From the NCBI RefSeq assembly GCF_003044565.1, contig NZ_POXG01000001.1, positions 496,001 through 560,000 on the forward strand: a stretch of DNA of 64,000 bases. The letters are read 5' to 3'. This document shows, in pieces, positions 20,013-28,953 of the stretch. A model generated the notes under the pieces. That model did not search any database and was not told where the DNA came from. It worked only from the letters and a program-made list of their open reading frames with translations. Within the stretch, counting starts at the first letter, position 1; each line of letters starts with the position of its first letter. This DNA is from Neisseria sicca (GTDB lineage Bacteria; Pseudomonadota; Gammaproteobacteria; Burkholderiales; Neisseriaceae). The position numbers were made by a program, and so were the translations under genes.

Positions 20013-20241
20013 GATGCAGTTCCAATAATATTCAGACGACCTAAACTCAATATGACAATGACGCGTAAAAATAGTTTCCGCATTTTTTCAAAAACAGCCC
20101 GCCTGCTGTGGCAGACAATCAAGCTGAATGTTACCATAAGCCCCTGCCCAATACCCGTCATCTTGTTCCGACCCAATCGGAAAACCGAAATCCGATGACA
20201 GGACAAAATGCCCCATGCGCCCCAACTTCAAGGAATATCAA

Positions 20242-20592
20242 ATGAATATCCGATACCTCGGTACGACCGAACGTTACTCCGAAGCCGTCTGCGCGGGAGG
20301 ATTCGTCTTCCTCTCCGGCATGGTTCCCGAAAATCCCGAAGCCGATGCCAAAGCCCAAACCGAAAACGTCTTGGCGCAAATCGACCATTGGCTCGAAGAA
20401 TGCGGTTCCGACAAGGCACACATCCTCGAAGCCACCATCTTCCTGACCGATATGAACGACTACGCCGCCATGAACGAAGCCTGGGATGCCTGGACAGCCC
20501 CCGGCCGCGCCCCAGCCCGCGCCTGTATCGAAGCCAAACTCGCCAAACCGGAATGGGCGGTCGAAATCAAAGTATCCGCCGTGTGCAAGTGA
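20242..20592 (+). CDS. Rid family (YjgF/YER057c/UK114) protein
   Basis: 116 residues, a single Rid-family chorismate-mutase-like domain. Family features: Y.EAVCAGGFVFLSGMVPENP, AQIDHWLEECGSDKAHILEATIFLTDMNDYAAMNEAWDAW, and the ending GRAPARACIEAKLAKPEWAVEIKVSAV with the conserved Arg and Glu. RidA proteins deaminate reactive enamine/imine intermediates; this one is closer to the YoaB-like subgroup than to classic RidA, so imine deamination is likely but unproven. AAGGA precedes the ATG at 20242, favoured over one at 20215. Confidence 0.88.
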   Translation: MNIRYLGTTERYSEAVCAGGFVFLSGMVPENPEADAKAQTENVLAQIDHWLEECGSDKAHILEATIFLTDMNDYAAMNEAWDAWTAPGRAPARACIEAKLAKPEWAVEIKVSAVCK

Positions 20593-20607
20593 TTGGATTG
20601 GGCAAGG

Positions 20608-20644
20608 GGTCGTCTGAAAATCGCAGTCGATTTTTCAGACGACC
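20608..20644. terminator. DUS-pair hairpin after the Rid gene
   Basis: GGTCGTCTGAAAATCG and CGATTTTTCAGACGACC, 16 bp past the stop. Confidence 0.72.
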
Positions 20645-20853
20645 TCTGTAACCAAAGAATCCGCAACACTGATACTATCAAAAACTAGAAATATTTAATT
20701 TTATTAGAAACAGATAGTTATCTGAAAAATATCCAGCAAACCCGCCTATATTCCAAAATAAAAGCGAAATAAACTATACTTTTTCTTAATTTATGAGATA
20801 ATAGCTAAACAAATTCTTAGCTAACTTCCTTAACATCAACCGAGAACAACACT

Positions 20854-21900
20854 ATGTCAGACGAAAAAAGCAAAGCCCTAGCCGCCGCCCTTGCCCAAAT
20901 TGAAAAAAACTTCGGCAAAGGTTCCATCATGAAAATGGACGGCAGCCAGCAAGAAGAAAACCTTGACGTCATCTCCACCGGTTCGCTCGGTGTGGACTTG
21001 GCGCTCGGCGTCGGCGGTCTGCCGCGCGGCCGCGTCGTCGAAATCTTCGGCCCCGAATCCTCCGGTAAAACCACGCTCTGCCTCGAAGCCATCGCCCAAT
21101 GCCAGAAAAACGGCGGCATCTGCGCCTTTATCGACGCCGAACACGCCTTCGACCCCGTTTACGCCCGCAAACTCGGCGTTAAAGTAGAAGAACTCTACCT
21201 CTCCCAACCCGACACCGGCGAGCAGGCTCTGGAAATCTGCGACACGCTGGTACGTTCCGGCGGCGTGGACATGGTCGTTGTTGACTCCGTAGCCGCCCTC
21301 GTACCCAAAGCCGAAATCGAAGGCGAAATGGGCGACAGCCATGTCGGCCTGCAAGCCCGCCTGATGAGCCAAGCCCTGCGCAAACTGACCGGCCACATCA
21401 AACGCACCAACACACTGGTCGTCTTCATCAACCAAATCCGTATGAAAATCGGCGTGATGTTCGGCAGCCCCGAAACCACCACCGGCGGTAACGCCCTCAA
21501 ATTCTACGCCTCCGTCCGCCTCGACATCCGCCGCACCGGACAAATCAAAAAAGGCGACGACGTCATCGGCAACGAAACCAAAGTCAAAGTCATCAAAAAC
21601 AAAGTAGCGCCCCCGTTCCGCCAAGCCGAATTCGATATCCTGTACGGCGAAGGCGTAAGCTGGGAAGGCGAACTGATCGACCTCGGCGTCAAATACGACA
21701 TCGTTGAAAAATCAGGCGCATGGTACAGCTACAACGGCGCTAAAATCGGACAAGGCAAAGACAACGTCCGCGTCTGGCTGAAAGAAAACCCCGAAATCGC
21801 CAACGAAATCGACGCCAAAATCCGCGCCGCCGTGGGCATCAACATCGATATCACCGAAGGCAAACTGGACGACACCGACGGCGAACGTCCCGAGGAATAA
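20854..21900 (+). CDS. recA: Recombinase A
   Basis: 348 residues. RecA forms filaments on single-stranded DNA for homologous recombination, and in naturally competent Neisseria it integrates imported DNA. Walker A GPESSGKT (residues 66-73), Walker [10 protein letters not shown] and the L2-region block [28 protein letters not shown] are intact. The AT-rich 200-bp leader has no obvious LexA box, as expected since neisseriae lack a classical SOS response. Followed by a bidirectional DUS terminator. Confidence 0.99.
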   Translation: MSDEKSKALAAALAQIEKNFGKGSIMKMDGSQQEENLDVISTGSLGVDLALGVGGLPRGRVVEIFGPESSGKTTLCLEAIAQCQKNGGICAFIDAEHAFDPVYARKLGVKVEELYLSQPDTGEQALEICDTLVRSGGVDMVVVDSVAALVPKAEIEGEMGDSHVGLQARLMSQALRKLTGHIKRTNTLVVFINQIRMKIGVMFGSPETTTGGNALKFYASVRLDIRRTGQIKKGDDVIGNETKVKVIKNKVAPPFRQAEFDILYGEGVSWEGELIDLGVKYDIVEKSGAWYSYNGAKIGQGKDNVRVWLKENPEIANEIDAKIRAAVGINIDITEGKLDDTDGERPEE

Positions 21901-21930
21901 ACCCCTCTTGAGTCTTGGTTAAAATGAAAA

Positions 21931-21962
21931 GAGGTCGTCTGAAATATTTCAGACGACCTCTT
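21931..21962. terminator. Bidirectional DUS-pair terminator (recA / grxD)
   Basis: GAGGTCGTCTGAAATATTTCAGACGACCTC-type hairpin between convergent genes. Confidence 0.85.
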
Positions 21963-21983
21963 CATGATTCCGTATCGGGCAAA

Positions 21984-22295
21984 TCAAGCTTTCAGCAATT
22001 CTTGCAGCTCACCTGCTTCGTACATTTCCATCAAAATATCGGAACCGCCGACAAACTCTCCGTTTACGTAGAGTTGCGGGATGGTCGGCCAATCGCTGTA
22101 TTCTTTGATACCTTGGCGGACGGCATCGTTTTCCAAAACATTCACGGTAACGTAATCAGTGCAGCCTGCGGCGCTGAGGATTTGTACGGCGCGTGAAGAG
22201 AAGCCGCATTGCGGAAACTGCTTCGTACCCTTCATAAACAAAACAACGCGGTGGGTGGTAACAACTTCTTTGATTTGGTCGTGGATAGATGTCAT
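21984..22295 (-). CDS. grxD: Monothiol glutaredoxin (Grx4 type)
   Basis: 103 residues. CGFS active site at residues 30-33 ([12 protein letters not shown]), then [29 protein letters not shown], the glutathione-binding TVP/GG region. Monothiol glutaredoxins carry and deliver [2Fe-2S] clusters, usually with BolA partners, rather than reducing disulfides. An AAGGATT lies upstream of the ATG. Convergent with recA. Confidence 0.96.
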   Translation of the reverse strand: MTSIHDQIKEVVTTHRVVLFMKGTKQFPQCGFSSRAVQILSAAGCTDYVTVNVLENDAVRQGIKEYSDWPTIPQLYVNGEFVGGSDILMEMYEAGELQELLKA

Positions 22296-22587
22296 GGTTT
22301 AATCCTTATTTACATGAATCGGTTAATCGGAATTTGCGCCATTATACGCAAATTGACGTGTTTGGGTACGCCTGTTTGCATGGATATTTGAACAAATTAA
22401 TATCGGTTTACCCAAAATCCCCCAATCGCAAACCTGCCGATCATCCTCAGCCCATCCTATTCAATACGCAGCCGCCCCAACCGACAAAACCTGAAAATTG
22501 TCAACAATCCAAGCCATCTTATTTTAAAGCGGTGCTATAATTTCCCGAACCAGATTTTTCAGACGACCCCTGCAAGGACCCTGACTT

Positions 22588-22860
22588 ATGAACAATTCAG
22601 TCATCACTGTCATCGGCAAAGACCGCGTCGGCATCGTGTACGACGTTTCCAGAATTTTGGCGGAAAACCAAATCAACATCCTCAATATCAGCCAGCAGCT
22701 GATGGACGATTTCTTCACCATGATTATCTTGGTGGATACCTCGAAATGCCCGAAATCGCGGCAGGAAATGCTGGATTTGTTTGCGGAAGAGAGTAAAAAA
22801 CTCGCGCTAGATATCCGTATGCAAAATGAAGAAATCTTCCAAGCCATGCACCGCATTTGA
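22588..22860 (+). CDS. ACT domain protein (UPF0237)
   Basis: 90 residues, a single ACT domain: [50 protein letters not shown] domains bind amino acids or other small ligands as regulators; this stand-alone form resembles half of GcvR. It is followed 14 bases later by the DUF711 gene with a GGAGGA ribosome site, an operon also known in Gram-positive bacteria. Ligand and target are unknown; regulation of the downstream protein is the natural guess. Confidence 0.88.
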   Translation: MNNSVITVIGKDRVGIVYDVSRILAENQINILNISQQLMDDFFTMIILVDTSKCPKSRQEMLDLFAEESKKLALDIRMQNEEIFQAMHRI

Positions 22861-22874
22861 GTCGGAGGAATGTG

Positions 22875-24230
22875 ATGAGTATCCAATCCGGCGAAATTTT
22901 AGAAACCGTCAAAATGGTTGCCGACCAGCATTTCGACGTCCGCACCATTACCATAGGCATTGATTTGCACGACTGTATCAGCACCGACATCGACGTGTTG
23001 AACCAAAACATTTACAACAAAATCACCACTGTCGGCAAAGATTTGGTCGCTACGGCGAAACACCTTTCCGCCAAATACGGCGTGCCGATTGTAAATCAGC
23101 GTATTTCCGTCACGCCGATTGCCCAAATCGCGGCAGCGACCAAAGCCGAGTCTTACGTCAGTGTGGCGCAGACTTTGGACAAGGCAGCCAAAGCCATCGG
23201 CGTGTCTTTTATCGGCGGCTTTTCCGCGCTGGTACAAAAAGGCATGTCGCCTTCAGACGAGGTGTTAATCCGCTCCATTCCCGAAGCGATGAAGACCACC
23301 GACATCGTGTGCAGCTCCATCAATATCGGCAGCACGCGCGCCGGCATCAATATGGATGCGGTCAAACTGGCGGGCGAAACCATCAAACGCACGGCGGAAA
23401 TCACGCCCGAAGGTTTCGGCTGCGCCAAAATCGTCGTGTTCTGCAACGCGGTGGAAGACAATCCGTTTATGGCGGGCGCGTTTCACGGTGCAGGCGAAGC
23501 GGACACCGTTATCAATGTCGGCGTATCAGGGCCGGGCGTGGTCAAAGCCGCGCTGGAAAATTCGGACGCGGTCAGCCTGACCGAAGTCGCCGAAGTCGTG
23601 AAGAAAACCGCCTTCAAAATCACCCGCGTGGGTGAACTCATCGGCCGCGAAGCCTCGAAAATACTGGGCATCCCGTTCGGTATTCTTGATTTGTCGCTGG
23701 CGCCGACACCCGCCGTCGGCGACTCGGTGGCACGCATCCTTGAAGAAATGGGCTTGAGTGTCTGCGGTACGCACGGCACGACGGCTGCCTTGGCATTGCT
23801 GAACGATGCCGTGAAAAAAGGCGGCATGATGGCTTCCAGCGCGGTCGGCGGTTTGAGCGGCGCGTTTATCCCCGTTTCCGAAGATGAAGGCATGATTGCC
23901 GCCGCCGAAGCAGGCGTGCTGACGCTGGACAAACTCGAAGCAATGACCGCCGTCTGCTCGGTCGGGCTGGACATGATTGCCGTTCCCGGCGACACGCCCG
24001 CGCACACGATTTCCGGCATCATCGCCGACGAAGCCGCCATCGGCATGATCAACAGCAAAACCACCGCCGTGCGCATCATTCCGGTAACGGGCAAAACCAT
24101 CGGCGACAGCGTCGAGTTTGGCGGCCTGTTGGGCTACGCGCCCGTGATGCCGGTTAAAGAAGGTTCGTGCGAAGTGTTCGTCAACCGCGGCGGCAGGATT
24201 CCCGCGCCGGTGCAGTCGATGAAGAACTGA
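22875..24230 (+). CDS. DUF711 / UPF0210 family protein
   Basis: 451 residues of the PFL-like DUF711 (UPF0210) family: [27 protein letters not shown] at the start, [101 protein letters not shown], and the C-terminal [12 protein letters not shown]. The structure of a pneumococcal relative was reported, but no reaction is established. The many conserved Gly/His/Asp loops suggest an enzyme. ATG at 22875 follows GGAGGA; the gene is coupled to the ACT-domain gene. Codon usage is like its neighbours. Confidence 0.88.
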   Translation: MSIQSGEILETVKMVADQHFDVRTITIGIDLHDCISTDIDVLNQNIYNKITTVGKDLVATAKHLSAKYGVPIVNQRISVTPIAQIAAATKAESYVSVAQTLDKAAKAIGVSFIGGFSALVQKGMSPSDEVLIRSIPEAMKTTDIVCSSINIGSTRAGINMDAVKLAGETIKRTAEITPEGFGCAKIVVFCNAVEDNPFMAGAFHGAGEADTVINVGVSGPGVVKAALENSDAVSLTEVAEVVKKTAFKITRVGELIGREASKILGIPFGILDLSLAPTPAVGDSVARILEEMGLSVCGTHGTTAALALLNDAVKKGGMMASSAVGGLSGAFIPVSEDEGMIAAAEAGVLTLDKLEAMTAVCSVGLDMIAVPGDTPAHTISGIIADEAAIGMINSKTTAVRIIPVTGKTIGDSVEFGGLLGYAPVMPVKEGSCEVFVNRGGRIPAPVQSMKN

Positions 24231-24243
24231 TTGTTTGACCATG

Positions 24244-24290
24244 AAAAAGGTCGTCTGAAAACTTGCAATGCTTGTTTTCAGACGACCTTT
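24244..24290. terminator. DUS-pair terminator after the DUF711 gene
   Basis: AAAAAGGTCGTCTGAAAAC and GTTTTCAGACGACCTTT, 14 bp past the stop. Confidence 0.83.
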
Positions 24291-24305
24291 GTTTATTTGA
24301 GACTG

Positions 24306-24461
24306 TATAGTGGATTAACAAAAATCAGGACAAGGCGACGAAGCCGCAGACAGTACAGATAGTACGGAACCGATTCACTTGGTGCTTCAGCACCTTAGAG
24401 AATCGTTCTCTTTGAGCTAAGGCGAGGCAACGCCGTACTGGTTTAAAGTTAATCCACTATA
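24306..24461. repeat. Correia element (long, 156 bp)
   Basis: TATAGTGGATTAACAAAAAT at the left, TTTAAAGTTAATCCACTATA at the right, and the extra ~50-bp internal block (ACCGATTCACTTGGTGCTTC ... TCTTTGAGCTAAGGCGAG) that the long class carries and that is known to include an IHF site. Lies 12 bp beyond the 3' end of era. Confidence 0.95.
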
Positions 24462-24473
24462 TTTTCAGACGAC

Positions 24474-25400
24474 CTACAAACCCAATTCCCTGAGGAAGCG
24501 TACATCGTCCGCCCAGCCTGATTTGACCTTGACCCAAACCTTCAAAAACACTTTGGTATCAAACAGTTTTTCCATATCGAGGCGGGCTTCGGTGGAGATT
24601 TTTTTCAGTTTTTCCCCGCCTTTTCCGATCAGGATGGCTTTTTGGCTGTCTTTATCGACCAATACGGCGATGTAGATTCGGTAAAGGCCGTTTTCCTCTT
24701 CTTCGAATTGTTCGATTTCCACGTTCATGGCGTAGGGCAGCTCTTCGCCGAGGTAGCGGAACAGTTTTTCGCGCACGATTTCGGTGGCGAGGAAACGGCT
24801 GGAACGGTCGGTCACCATTTCTTCCGGATACATCGGCACGCTTTCGGGCAGGTAAGGTCTGAGGCGCGCGAGCAGGTTGGCGATGCCTAATCTGTGTTTG
24901 GCGCTGACGGTTTCATGTCCTGCAAATTTGAATTCTGCGCTGATTTGGTCGATAAATTCCTGCAAACCGCCATTGCCCGCTTTGTTTTTGTCGATTTTGT
25001 TGATAACGAGGATGACGGGCGTGTTTGCCGGTAACTGTTTCATCACGATACGGTCGGCATCGGTAAAGCGCATGGCTTCGACGACGAAAACGACGGCATC
25101 CACGCTGCTCAATGCTTCGGTTACGTTTTGATTGAGGCGGTCGTTTAGGGCGTTGCGGTGTTTGGTTTGGAAACCAGGGGTATCAACGAAAACGAATTGG
25201 GCGGTGTCGTCGGTGTAAATGCCGGTAACGCGGTTGCGCGTGGTTTGGGCTTTTTTACTGGTGATGCTGATTTTTTGCCCGATGAGGTGGTTCATCAGCG
25301 TGGATTTGCCGACGTTGGGTCTGCCGACGATGGCGACGAAGCCGCAACGGTAGTCGGCGGGATGGTTGGATTCGTTTTGCAGGAAGGTTTCGATGTCCAT
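24474..25400 (-). CDS. era: GTPase Era
   Basis: 308 residues. Essential GTPase for 16S rRNA maturation and 30S assembly. G1 GRPNVGKST (26-34), G3 DTPGF, G4 NKID, and the C-terminal KH domain with ILIGKGGEKLKKIS and the family ending VKSGWADDVRFLRELGL. In many proteobacteria era overlaps rnc; here the order rnc-era is kept but the genes are 188 bp apart, and a 122-bp inverted-repeat element fills most of that space. Confidence 0.98.
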   Translation of the reverse strand: MDIETFLQNESNHPADYRCGFVAIVGRPNVGKSTLMNHLIGQKISITSKKAQTTRNRVTGIYTDDTAQFVFVDTPGFQTKHRNALNDRLNQNVTEALSSVDAVVFVVEAMRFTDADRIVMKQLPANTPVILVINKIDKNKAGNGGLQEFIDQISAEFKFAGHETVSAKHRLGIANLLARLRPYLPESVPMYPEEMVTDRSSRFLATEIVREKLFRYLGEELPYAMNVEIEQFEEEENGLYRIYIAVLVDKDSQKAILIGKGGEKLKKISTEARLDMEKLFDTKVFLKVWVKVKSGWADDVRFLRELGL

Positions 25401-25445
25401 GATGGCTTTCTGTTTGACGTTTCAGACGACCTTTTCGTCTTGTCA

Positions 25446-25567
25446 TAGGGGCTGTCGACATTTAATTTCCAAGTGGATTTTTGTTCACAAAGCGGAAGAT
25501 TCAAGACGGAAGATGCCGCTTTGGGGATAAAAAAACACGGAAACTATTGAATGTCGTCAGACCCTAG
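25446..25567. repeat. Dispersed element with terminal inverted repeats, 122-bp form
   Basis: Ends TAGGGGCTGTCGACATTTAA and, inverted, CTAGGGTCTGACGACATTCAA; about 18 of 21 terminal bases pair. The interior (CCAAGTGGATTTTTGTTCAC, AAGCGGAAGA, ACGGAAACTATTGAATGTCG) recurs at 55688-55853 with a 44-bp longer middle. It has no coding capacity and is not a Correia element. Lies between rnc and era. Confidence 0.85.
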
Positions 25568-25588
25568 GTCGTCTGAAAAATAAATCGG

Positions 25589-26308
25589 CTATTTTTTCGC
25601 TTTTTTCAAAGGATGGTGTTGTTCGAGCCATTGCAGCGCTTCTTTGGCGGCTTGCTGCTCGGCAACTTTACGACTGCTGCCTTGTGCTTTGCAGATGAAG
25701 CCCAGTTCGCCCAAGTCGCATGAAATCAGGAACATACTGTCATTGGCATGACCGATTTGTTCTTCGATGCGGTATTTGGGCAGGGCAAGGCGGCGCGCTT
25801 GGAGGGCTTCTTGCAGGGCGGTTTTGTTGTCTTTACCCTGCGTTTTGAAATCGGCGCGTTTGACGCGTTCGGCAAACAAGTGCCGCACCACTTTCTCCGC
25901 CTCGGCGAAATCCGCATCAAAGCTGACGGCGGCAAACATCGCTTCCATAGCATCGGCAAGGATGGAGGGTCGTCTGAATCCGCCGCTTTTCAATTCGCCC
26001 GCGCCCAAATAAAGCCCGTCGCCAACATTCATTTCCAAAGCGATTTCCGCCAATACGCCTTCATTGACCAAGCTCGCGCGCAAACGCGACAACTCGCCTT
26101 CGGTCAGCTTGGGGAACGCGTCAAACAACATTTTGGCGACGGTGTAGTTCAAAATCGAATCGCCGACGAACTCGAAACGTTCGTTGTTTTTCGCATGGTA
26201 GCTGCGGTGGGTCAGCGCCTGCTGCAAAAGCGCGGTATCTTTGAAATGGTAACCCAGTTTATTCTGAATGGCGGTATGCGCCTGCTGTTTTAACACATCT
26301 GTTTTCAT
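25589..26308 (-). CDS. rnc: Ribonuclease III
   Basis: 239 residues. Cleaves double-stranded RNA in rRNA processing and can cut folded transcripts such as Correia-element hairpins. The signature NERFEFVGDS (residues 42-51) carries the catalytic Glu/Asp, with the second acidic pair in DAMEAMFAAV. A dsRNA-binding domain fills the C-terminus (NKTALQEALQARRLALPKYR ... GSSRKVAEQQAAKEALQWLE). Start 26308 is the family start; upstream open frame to 26449 is not RNase III-like. A DUS variant (GGGTCGTCTGAA) lies inside, read as GFRRPS. Confidence 0.98.
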   Translation of the reverse strand: MKTDVLKQQAHTAIQNKLGYHFKDTALLQQALTHRSYHAKNNERFEFVGDSILNYTVAKMLFDAFPKLTEGELSRLRASLVNEGVLAEIALEMNVGDGLYLGAGELKSGGFRRPSILADAMEAMFAAVSFDADFAEAEKVVRHLFAERVKRADFKTQGKDNKTALQEALQARRLALPKYRIEEQIGHANDSMFLISCDLGELGFICKAQGSSRKVAEQQAAKEALQWLEQHHPLKKAKK

Positions 26309-26434
26309 GAGGACGTTTGTCTTTCTTCTTGCTTCGGCGTATCGGGCGGGAGGCGGCAAAAATCCGACCTCCCAAACCAACCCGAATGCGTTTCGGCACT
26401 TCATGCAAATACGGAAACACTTTAAGGCTGCAAT

Positions 26435-26472
26435 AGTCGTCTGAAACACAGTTCAGCCCGTTTCAGACGACC
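26435..26472. terminator. Variant DUS-pair hairpin between divergent rnc and DUF2185 genes
   Basis: AGTCGTCTGAAAC and GTTTCAGACGAC-like arms; the first has T in place of the first G of the DUS (TAGTCGTCTGAA). It lies between divergent genes, so its role is more likely DNA uptake than termination. Confidence 0.5.
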
Positions 26473-26579
26473 AGCATTGTACCATCAAACCATAAGCGGC
26501 AAATATAAAGATACACGGTGCAGAGGCTGCCCTAATCATGATAAAATCCGCACAATTTTTACGGCATGCACACACCACA

Positions 26580-26903
26580 ATGAACAAATTTGCCCAAGCC
26601 CTCTCAGCCGCACTCGACCGCTGCATCGTGACCAACACGGTAGCCAAACAAGGCGAACCTGTCGGCTTCCTCTACCGCGAAGCCCCCGTTTTCGAAAACG
26701 ACAGCGGCTGGCGTTTCTTTAGCGGCGACGAGACCGACGAATACACCGACGATCCTGACAATTTCAGTGTCGTCAGCCTTTCCGAAATTACCCAGTCCAA
26801 TCCCGCCATCGCCGCGCTCATAACCCAACCCGAAGGCAGTGCATGGGAAATAGGCAAAGACGGCGAGTTTCAAGCCGTTGCCGACTGGCAGCCACAAGAA
26901 TAA
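26580..26903 (+). CDS. DUF2185 domain protein
   Basis: 107 residues, acidic, no signal peptide. [48 protein letters not shown] is the hallmark stretch of DUF2185, a family that includes toxin-immunity-like proteins (Imm33 type), but no toxin gene is next to it. Start at 26580 gives the usual N-terminus MNKFAQAL; an upstream in-frame ATG at 26538 would add 14 residues, and neither has a strong ribosome site. Function unknown. Confidence 0.72.
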   Translation: MNKFAQALSAALDRCIVTNTVAKQGEPVGFLYREAPVFENDSGWRFFSGDETDEYTDDPDNFSVVSLSEITQSNPAIAALITQPEGSAWEIGKDGEFQAVADWQPQE

Positions 26904-26979
26904 ATCCACCAATATCGTTTTCAGAAAAGCCAAACGTCGTCTGAAAACCCGTTTACCGCTCAAAATACAAGGAAACACC

Positions 26980-27459
26980 ATGAACATCATCGCCCCGAAC
27001 CTCGACGGCGCACACCTACGCATCGGCATCGTACAAGCCCGCTTTACCAACGAAATCGGCAGCGAAATGCTCAAAGTCTGCTGCCGCACCCTGCAAGAAT
27101 TGGGTGTAGCCGACAACAACATCACCATCGCCACCGTACCCGGCGCGCTCGAAGTACCGCTCATCCTGCAAAACATGGCAGCCTCCGAGCAATACGACGC
27201 ACTGATTGCCATCGGCGTCGTCATCCGCGGCGAAACCTACCATTTCGAACTCGTTTCCAACGAATCCGGTTCAGGCGTAACCCGTGTCGGACTCGACTAC
27301 AACATCCCCATCGCCAACGCCATCCTGACCACCGAAAACGACGAGCAAGCCGTCGCGCGTATTGAAGAAAAAGCCGCCGACGCTGCCAAAGTCGCCGTCG
27401 AGTGCGCCAACCTCGTCAACCATCTGATTGAAGAGCAGTTTGACGACGAAGAAGAATAA
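26980..27459 (+). CDS. ribH: 6,7-dimethyl-8-ribityllumazine synthase
   Basis: 159 codons. Condenses the ribitylaminouracil with dihydroxybutanone phosphate in the penultimate step of riboflavin synthesis; forms icosahedral or pentameric assemblies. Motifs: [47 protein letters not shown] with the catalytic His, and [15 protein letters not shown]. An acidic tail EEQFDDEEE ends it. ATG at 26980 follows AAGGA. It is followed by nusB, a conserved ribH-nusB pairing. Confidence 0.97.
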   Translation: MNIIAPNLDGAHLRIGIVQARFTNEIGSEMLKVCCRTLQELGVADNNITIATVPGALEVPLILQNMAASEQYDALIAIGVVIRGETYHFELVSNESGSGVTRVGLDYNIPIANAILTTENDEQAVARIEEKAADAAKVAVECANLVNHLIEEQFDDEEE

Positions 27460-27520
27460 ATCCGAACGCGAAACCCGCCGCTTTACAGCATCTCGGTTTC
27501 GCTCCATCCGCCGGACAAAC

Positions 27521-27561
27521 CGTTTTCAGACGACCCGTCATCCGAAAGAGGTCGTCTGAAA
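27521..27561. terminator. DUS pair between ribH and nusB
   Basis: TTTTCAGACGACC and AGGTCGTCTGAAA with a loop of about 14 bases and no T-run, so probably permissive for ribH-nusB cotranscription. Confidence 0.5.
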
Positions 27562-27604
27562 CATTCATTACCGCACCCACCGTGCCGCCAACGAAGGAAT
27601 CCCC

Positions 27605-28036
27605 ATGAAAACCCCACGCCGCCGCGCCCGCGAGTTAGCCGTACAAGCCCTCTACCAAGCCGGCATCAACAACACCGCCGCCCCCGAAATCGCTAAAAAC
27701 ATCCAAGACCAGCCCGACTTCGCCAAAGCGGACGAAGAGCTGTTCAACAAACTCTTCTTCGGCACACACACCCATGCAGCCGAATACATCCAACAAATCC
27801 GCCCCCTGCTCGACCGCGACGAAAAAGACCTCAGCCCCATCGAACGCGCCGTCCTGTTGATGGCATGCCACGAATTAAGCGCGATGCCCGAGACCCCCTA
27901 CCCCGTCATCATCAACGAAGCCATCGAAGTGACCAAAACCTTCGGCGGCACCGACGGACACAAATTCGTCAACGGCATCCTCGACAAACTCGCCGCCCAA
28001 CTGCGCCCGAACGACCCGAAACGCGGAAACGTATAA
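27605..28036 (+). CDS. nusB: Transcription antitermination factor NusB
   Basis: 143 residues, all helical. NusB with NusE binds boxA RNA for rRNA antitermination. RRRARELAVQALYQAG at the start, DLSPIERAVLLMACHEL in the middle and VIINEAIEVTKTFGGTDGHKFVNGILDKLA near the end are the family blocks. GAAGGA precedes the ATG. Downstream of ribH as in many proteobacteria. Confidence 0.97.
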   Translation: MKTPRRRARELAVQALYQAGINNTAAPEIAKNIQDQPDFAKADEELFNKLFFGTHTHAAEYIQQIRPLLDRDEKDLSPIERAVLLMACHELSAMPETPYPVIINEAIEVTKTFGGTDGHKFVNGILDKLAAQLRPNDPKRGNV

Positions 28037-28065
28037 TTTAATTGATTGAGCATAAAAGGTTTTTA

Positions 28066-28416
28066 ATGAAAATCGCACTCCGACTTCTGACCACCGCCGC
28101 GCTGATGCTGTCGACACAGGTCTTTGCGAAAACCCCGCCTCCCGGCGTTTACATGACCATGGATTCGCAGATGATCGGCATACTGAACAATGGCAAATAT
28201 TGCATGGCTTTAAACAACGAAGTCAAAAACGGCAGCTGGCAGAAAACGCCGGACAGTCTGCAACTGGATGACAACAAAACAGTCATTACCGACAACGGCA
28301 GCGAAGGCTACGCCATCAACGGAGAACCTGCCATGCTGATGAAAGGCAGCAACACTGCCGGCATGTGCGCCACCCTTAAGCAACATGCCAACGAAAAACA
28401 ACGCAACCGACAGTAA
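28066..28416 (+). CDS. Small exported protein of unknown function
   Basis: 116 residues. Sec signal peptide (about 1-21, ending TQVFA), then a mature domain of about 95 residues with two cysteines (GKYCMAL, TAGMCATL) and a Lys/Gln/Asn tail. Start at 28066 because it begins the signal peptide and follows AAAGGT; a frame from 28042 has no site. Thirty bases after nusB, so possibly cotranscribed. A Correia element begins 10 bases after the stop and would lie in the 3' end of the mRNA. I recognise no family. Confidence 0.72.
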   Translation: MKIALRLLTTAALMLSTQVFAKTPPPGVYMTMDSQMIGILNNGKYCMALNNEVKNGSWQKTPDSLQLDDNKTVITDNGSEGYAINGEPAMLMKGSNTAGMCATLKQHANEKQRNRQ

Positions 28417-28425
28417 GCCGGCAAA

Positions 28426-28581
28426 TATAGTGGATTAACTTTAAATCAGGACAAGGCGGCGAAGCCGCAGAAGTACAGATAGTACGGAACCGATTCACTT
28501 GGTGCTTCAGCACCTTAGAGAATCGTTCTCTTTGAGCTAAGGCGAGGCAACGCCGTACTGGTTTAAAGTTAATCCACTATA
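28426..28581. repeat. Correia element (long, 156 bp)
   Basis: TATAGTGGATTAACTTTAAA to TTTAAAGTTAATCCACTATA, perfect 20-bp ends, long-class internal block present. Immediately 3' of the small exported protein gene. The 537-bp spacer before cstA holds this element, a DUS terminator and about 300 bp of AT-rich leader with no gene. Confidence 0.95.
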
Positions 28582-28607
28582 ACTCCTGAAGCTTTCGCTT
28601 TCCCTAC

Positions 28608-28653
28608 AAAAGGTCGTCTGAAAACCCAAAATTAGGTTTTCAGACGACCTTTT
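28608..28653. terminator. DUS-pair terminator upstream of cstA
   Basis: AAAAGGTCGTCTGAAAACC and GGTTTTCAGACGACCTTTT, stem of about 19 bp with a T-run. Confidence 0.83.
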
Positions 28654-28953
28654 CTCTTTGTTCGGATATTGTGTAAAGAATTTGTCAAAAAATCGGCGGT
28701 AATATCGTAATGAATGACGATTGTTTGAGTTAAATCTAGCCCGCACGTTATCGGATTGTGTTAACCTTACGCTAAGCTTGATAATAGTTAACATTTTGGC
28801 GTTTTAGTTTCCCCGTTTATTAATTATTGCAAGCCAGGGTTCCGCACCATCATCGCTTCATTTTTTCCTCCACAAATGCTTCGGGATGCAGTTTGTCCCT
28901 CCGCAACAATAAGAACCCGAACATTCTCCCTCTTGTATTTTAAGGATTAAACA

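Noticed and set aside
26538..26903. DUF2185 gene as immunity gene of a toxin system
   Set aside because: No toxin-like gene is adjacent; only the domain family hints at immunity.
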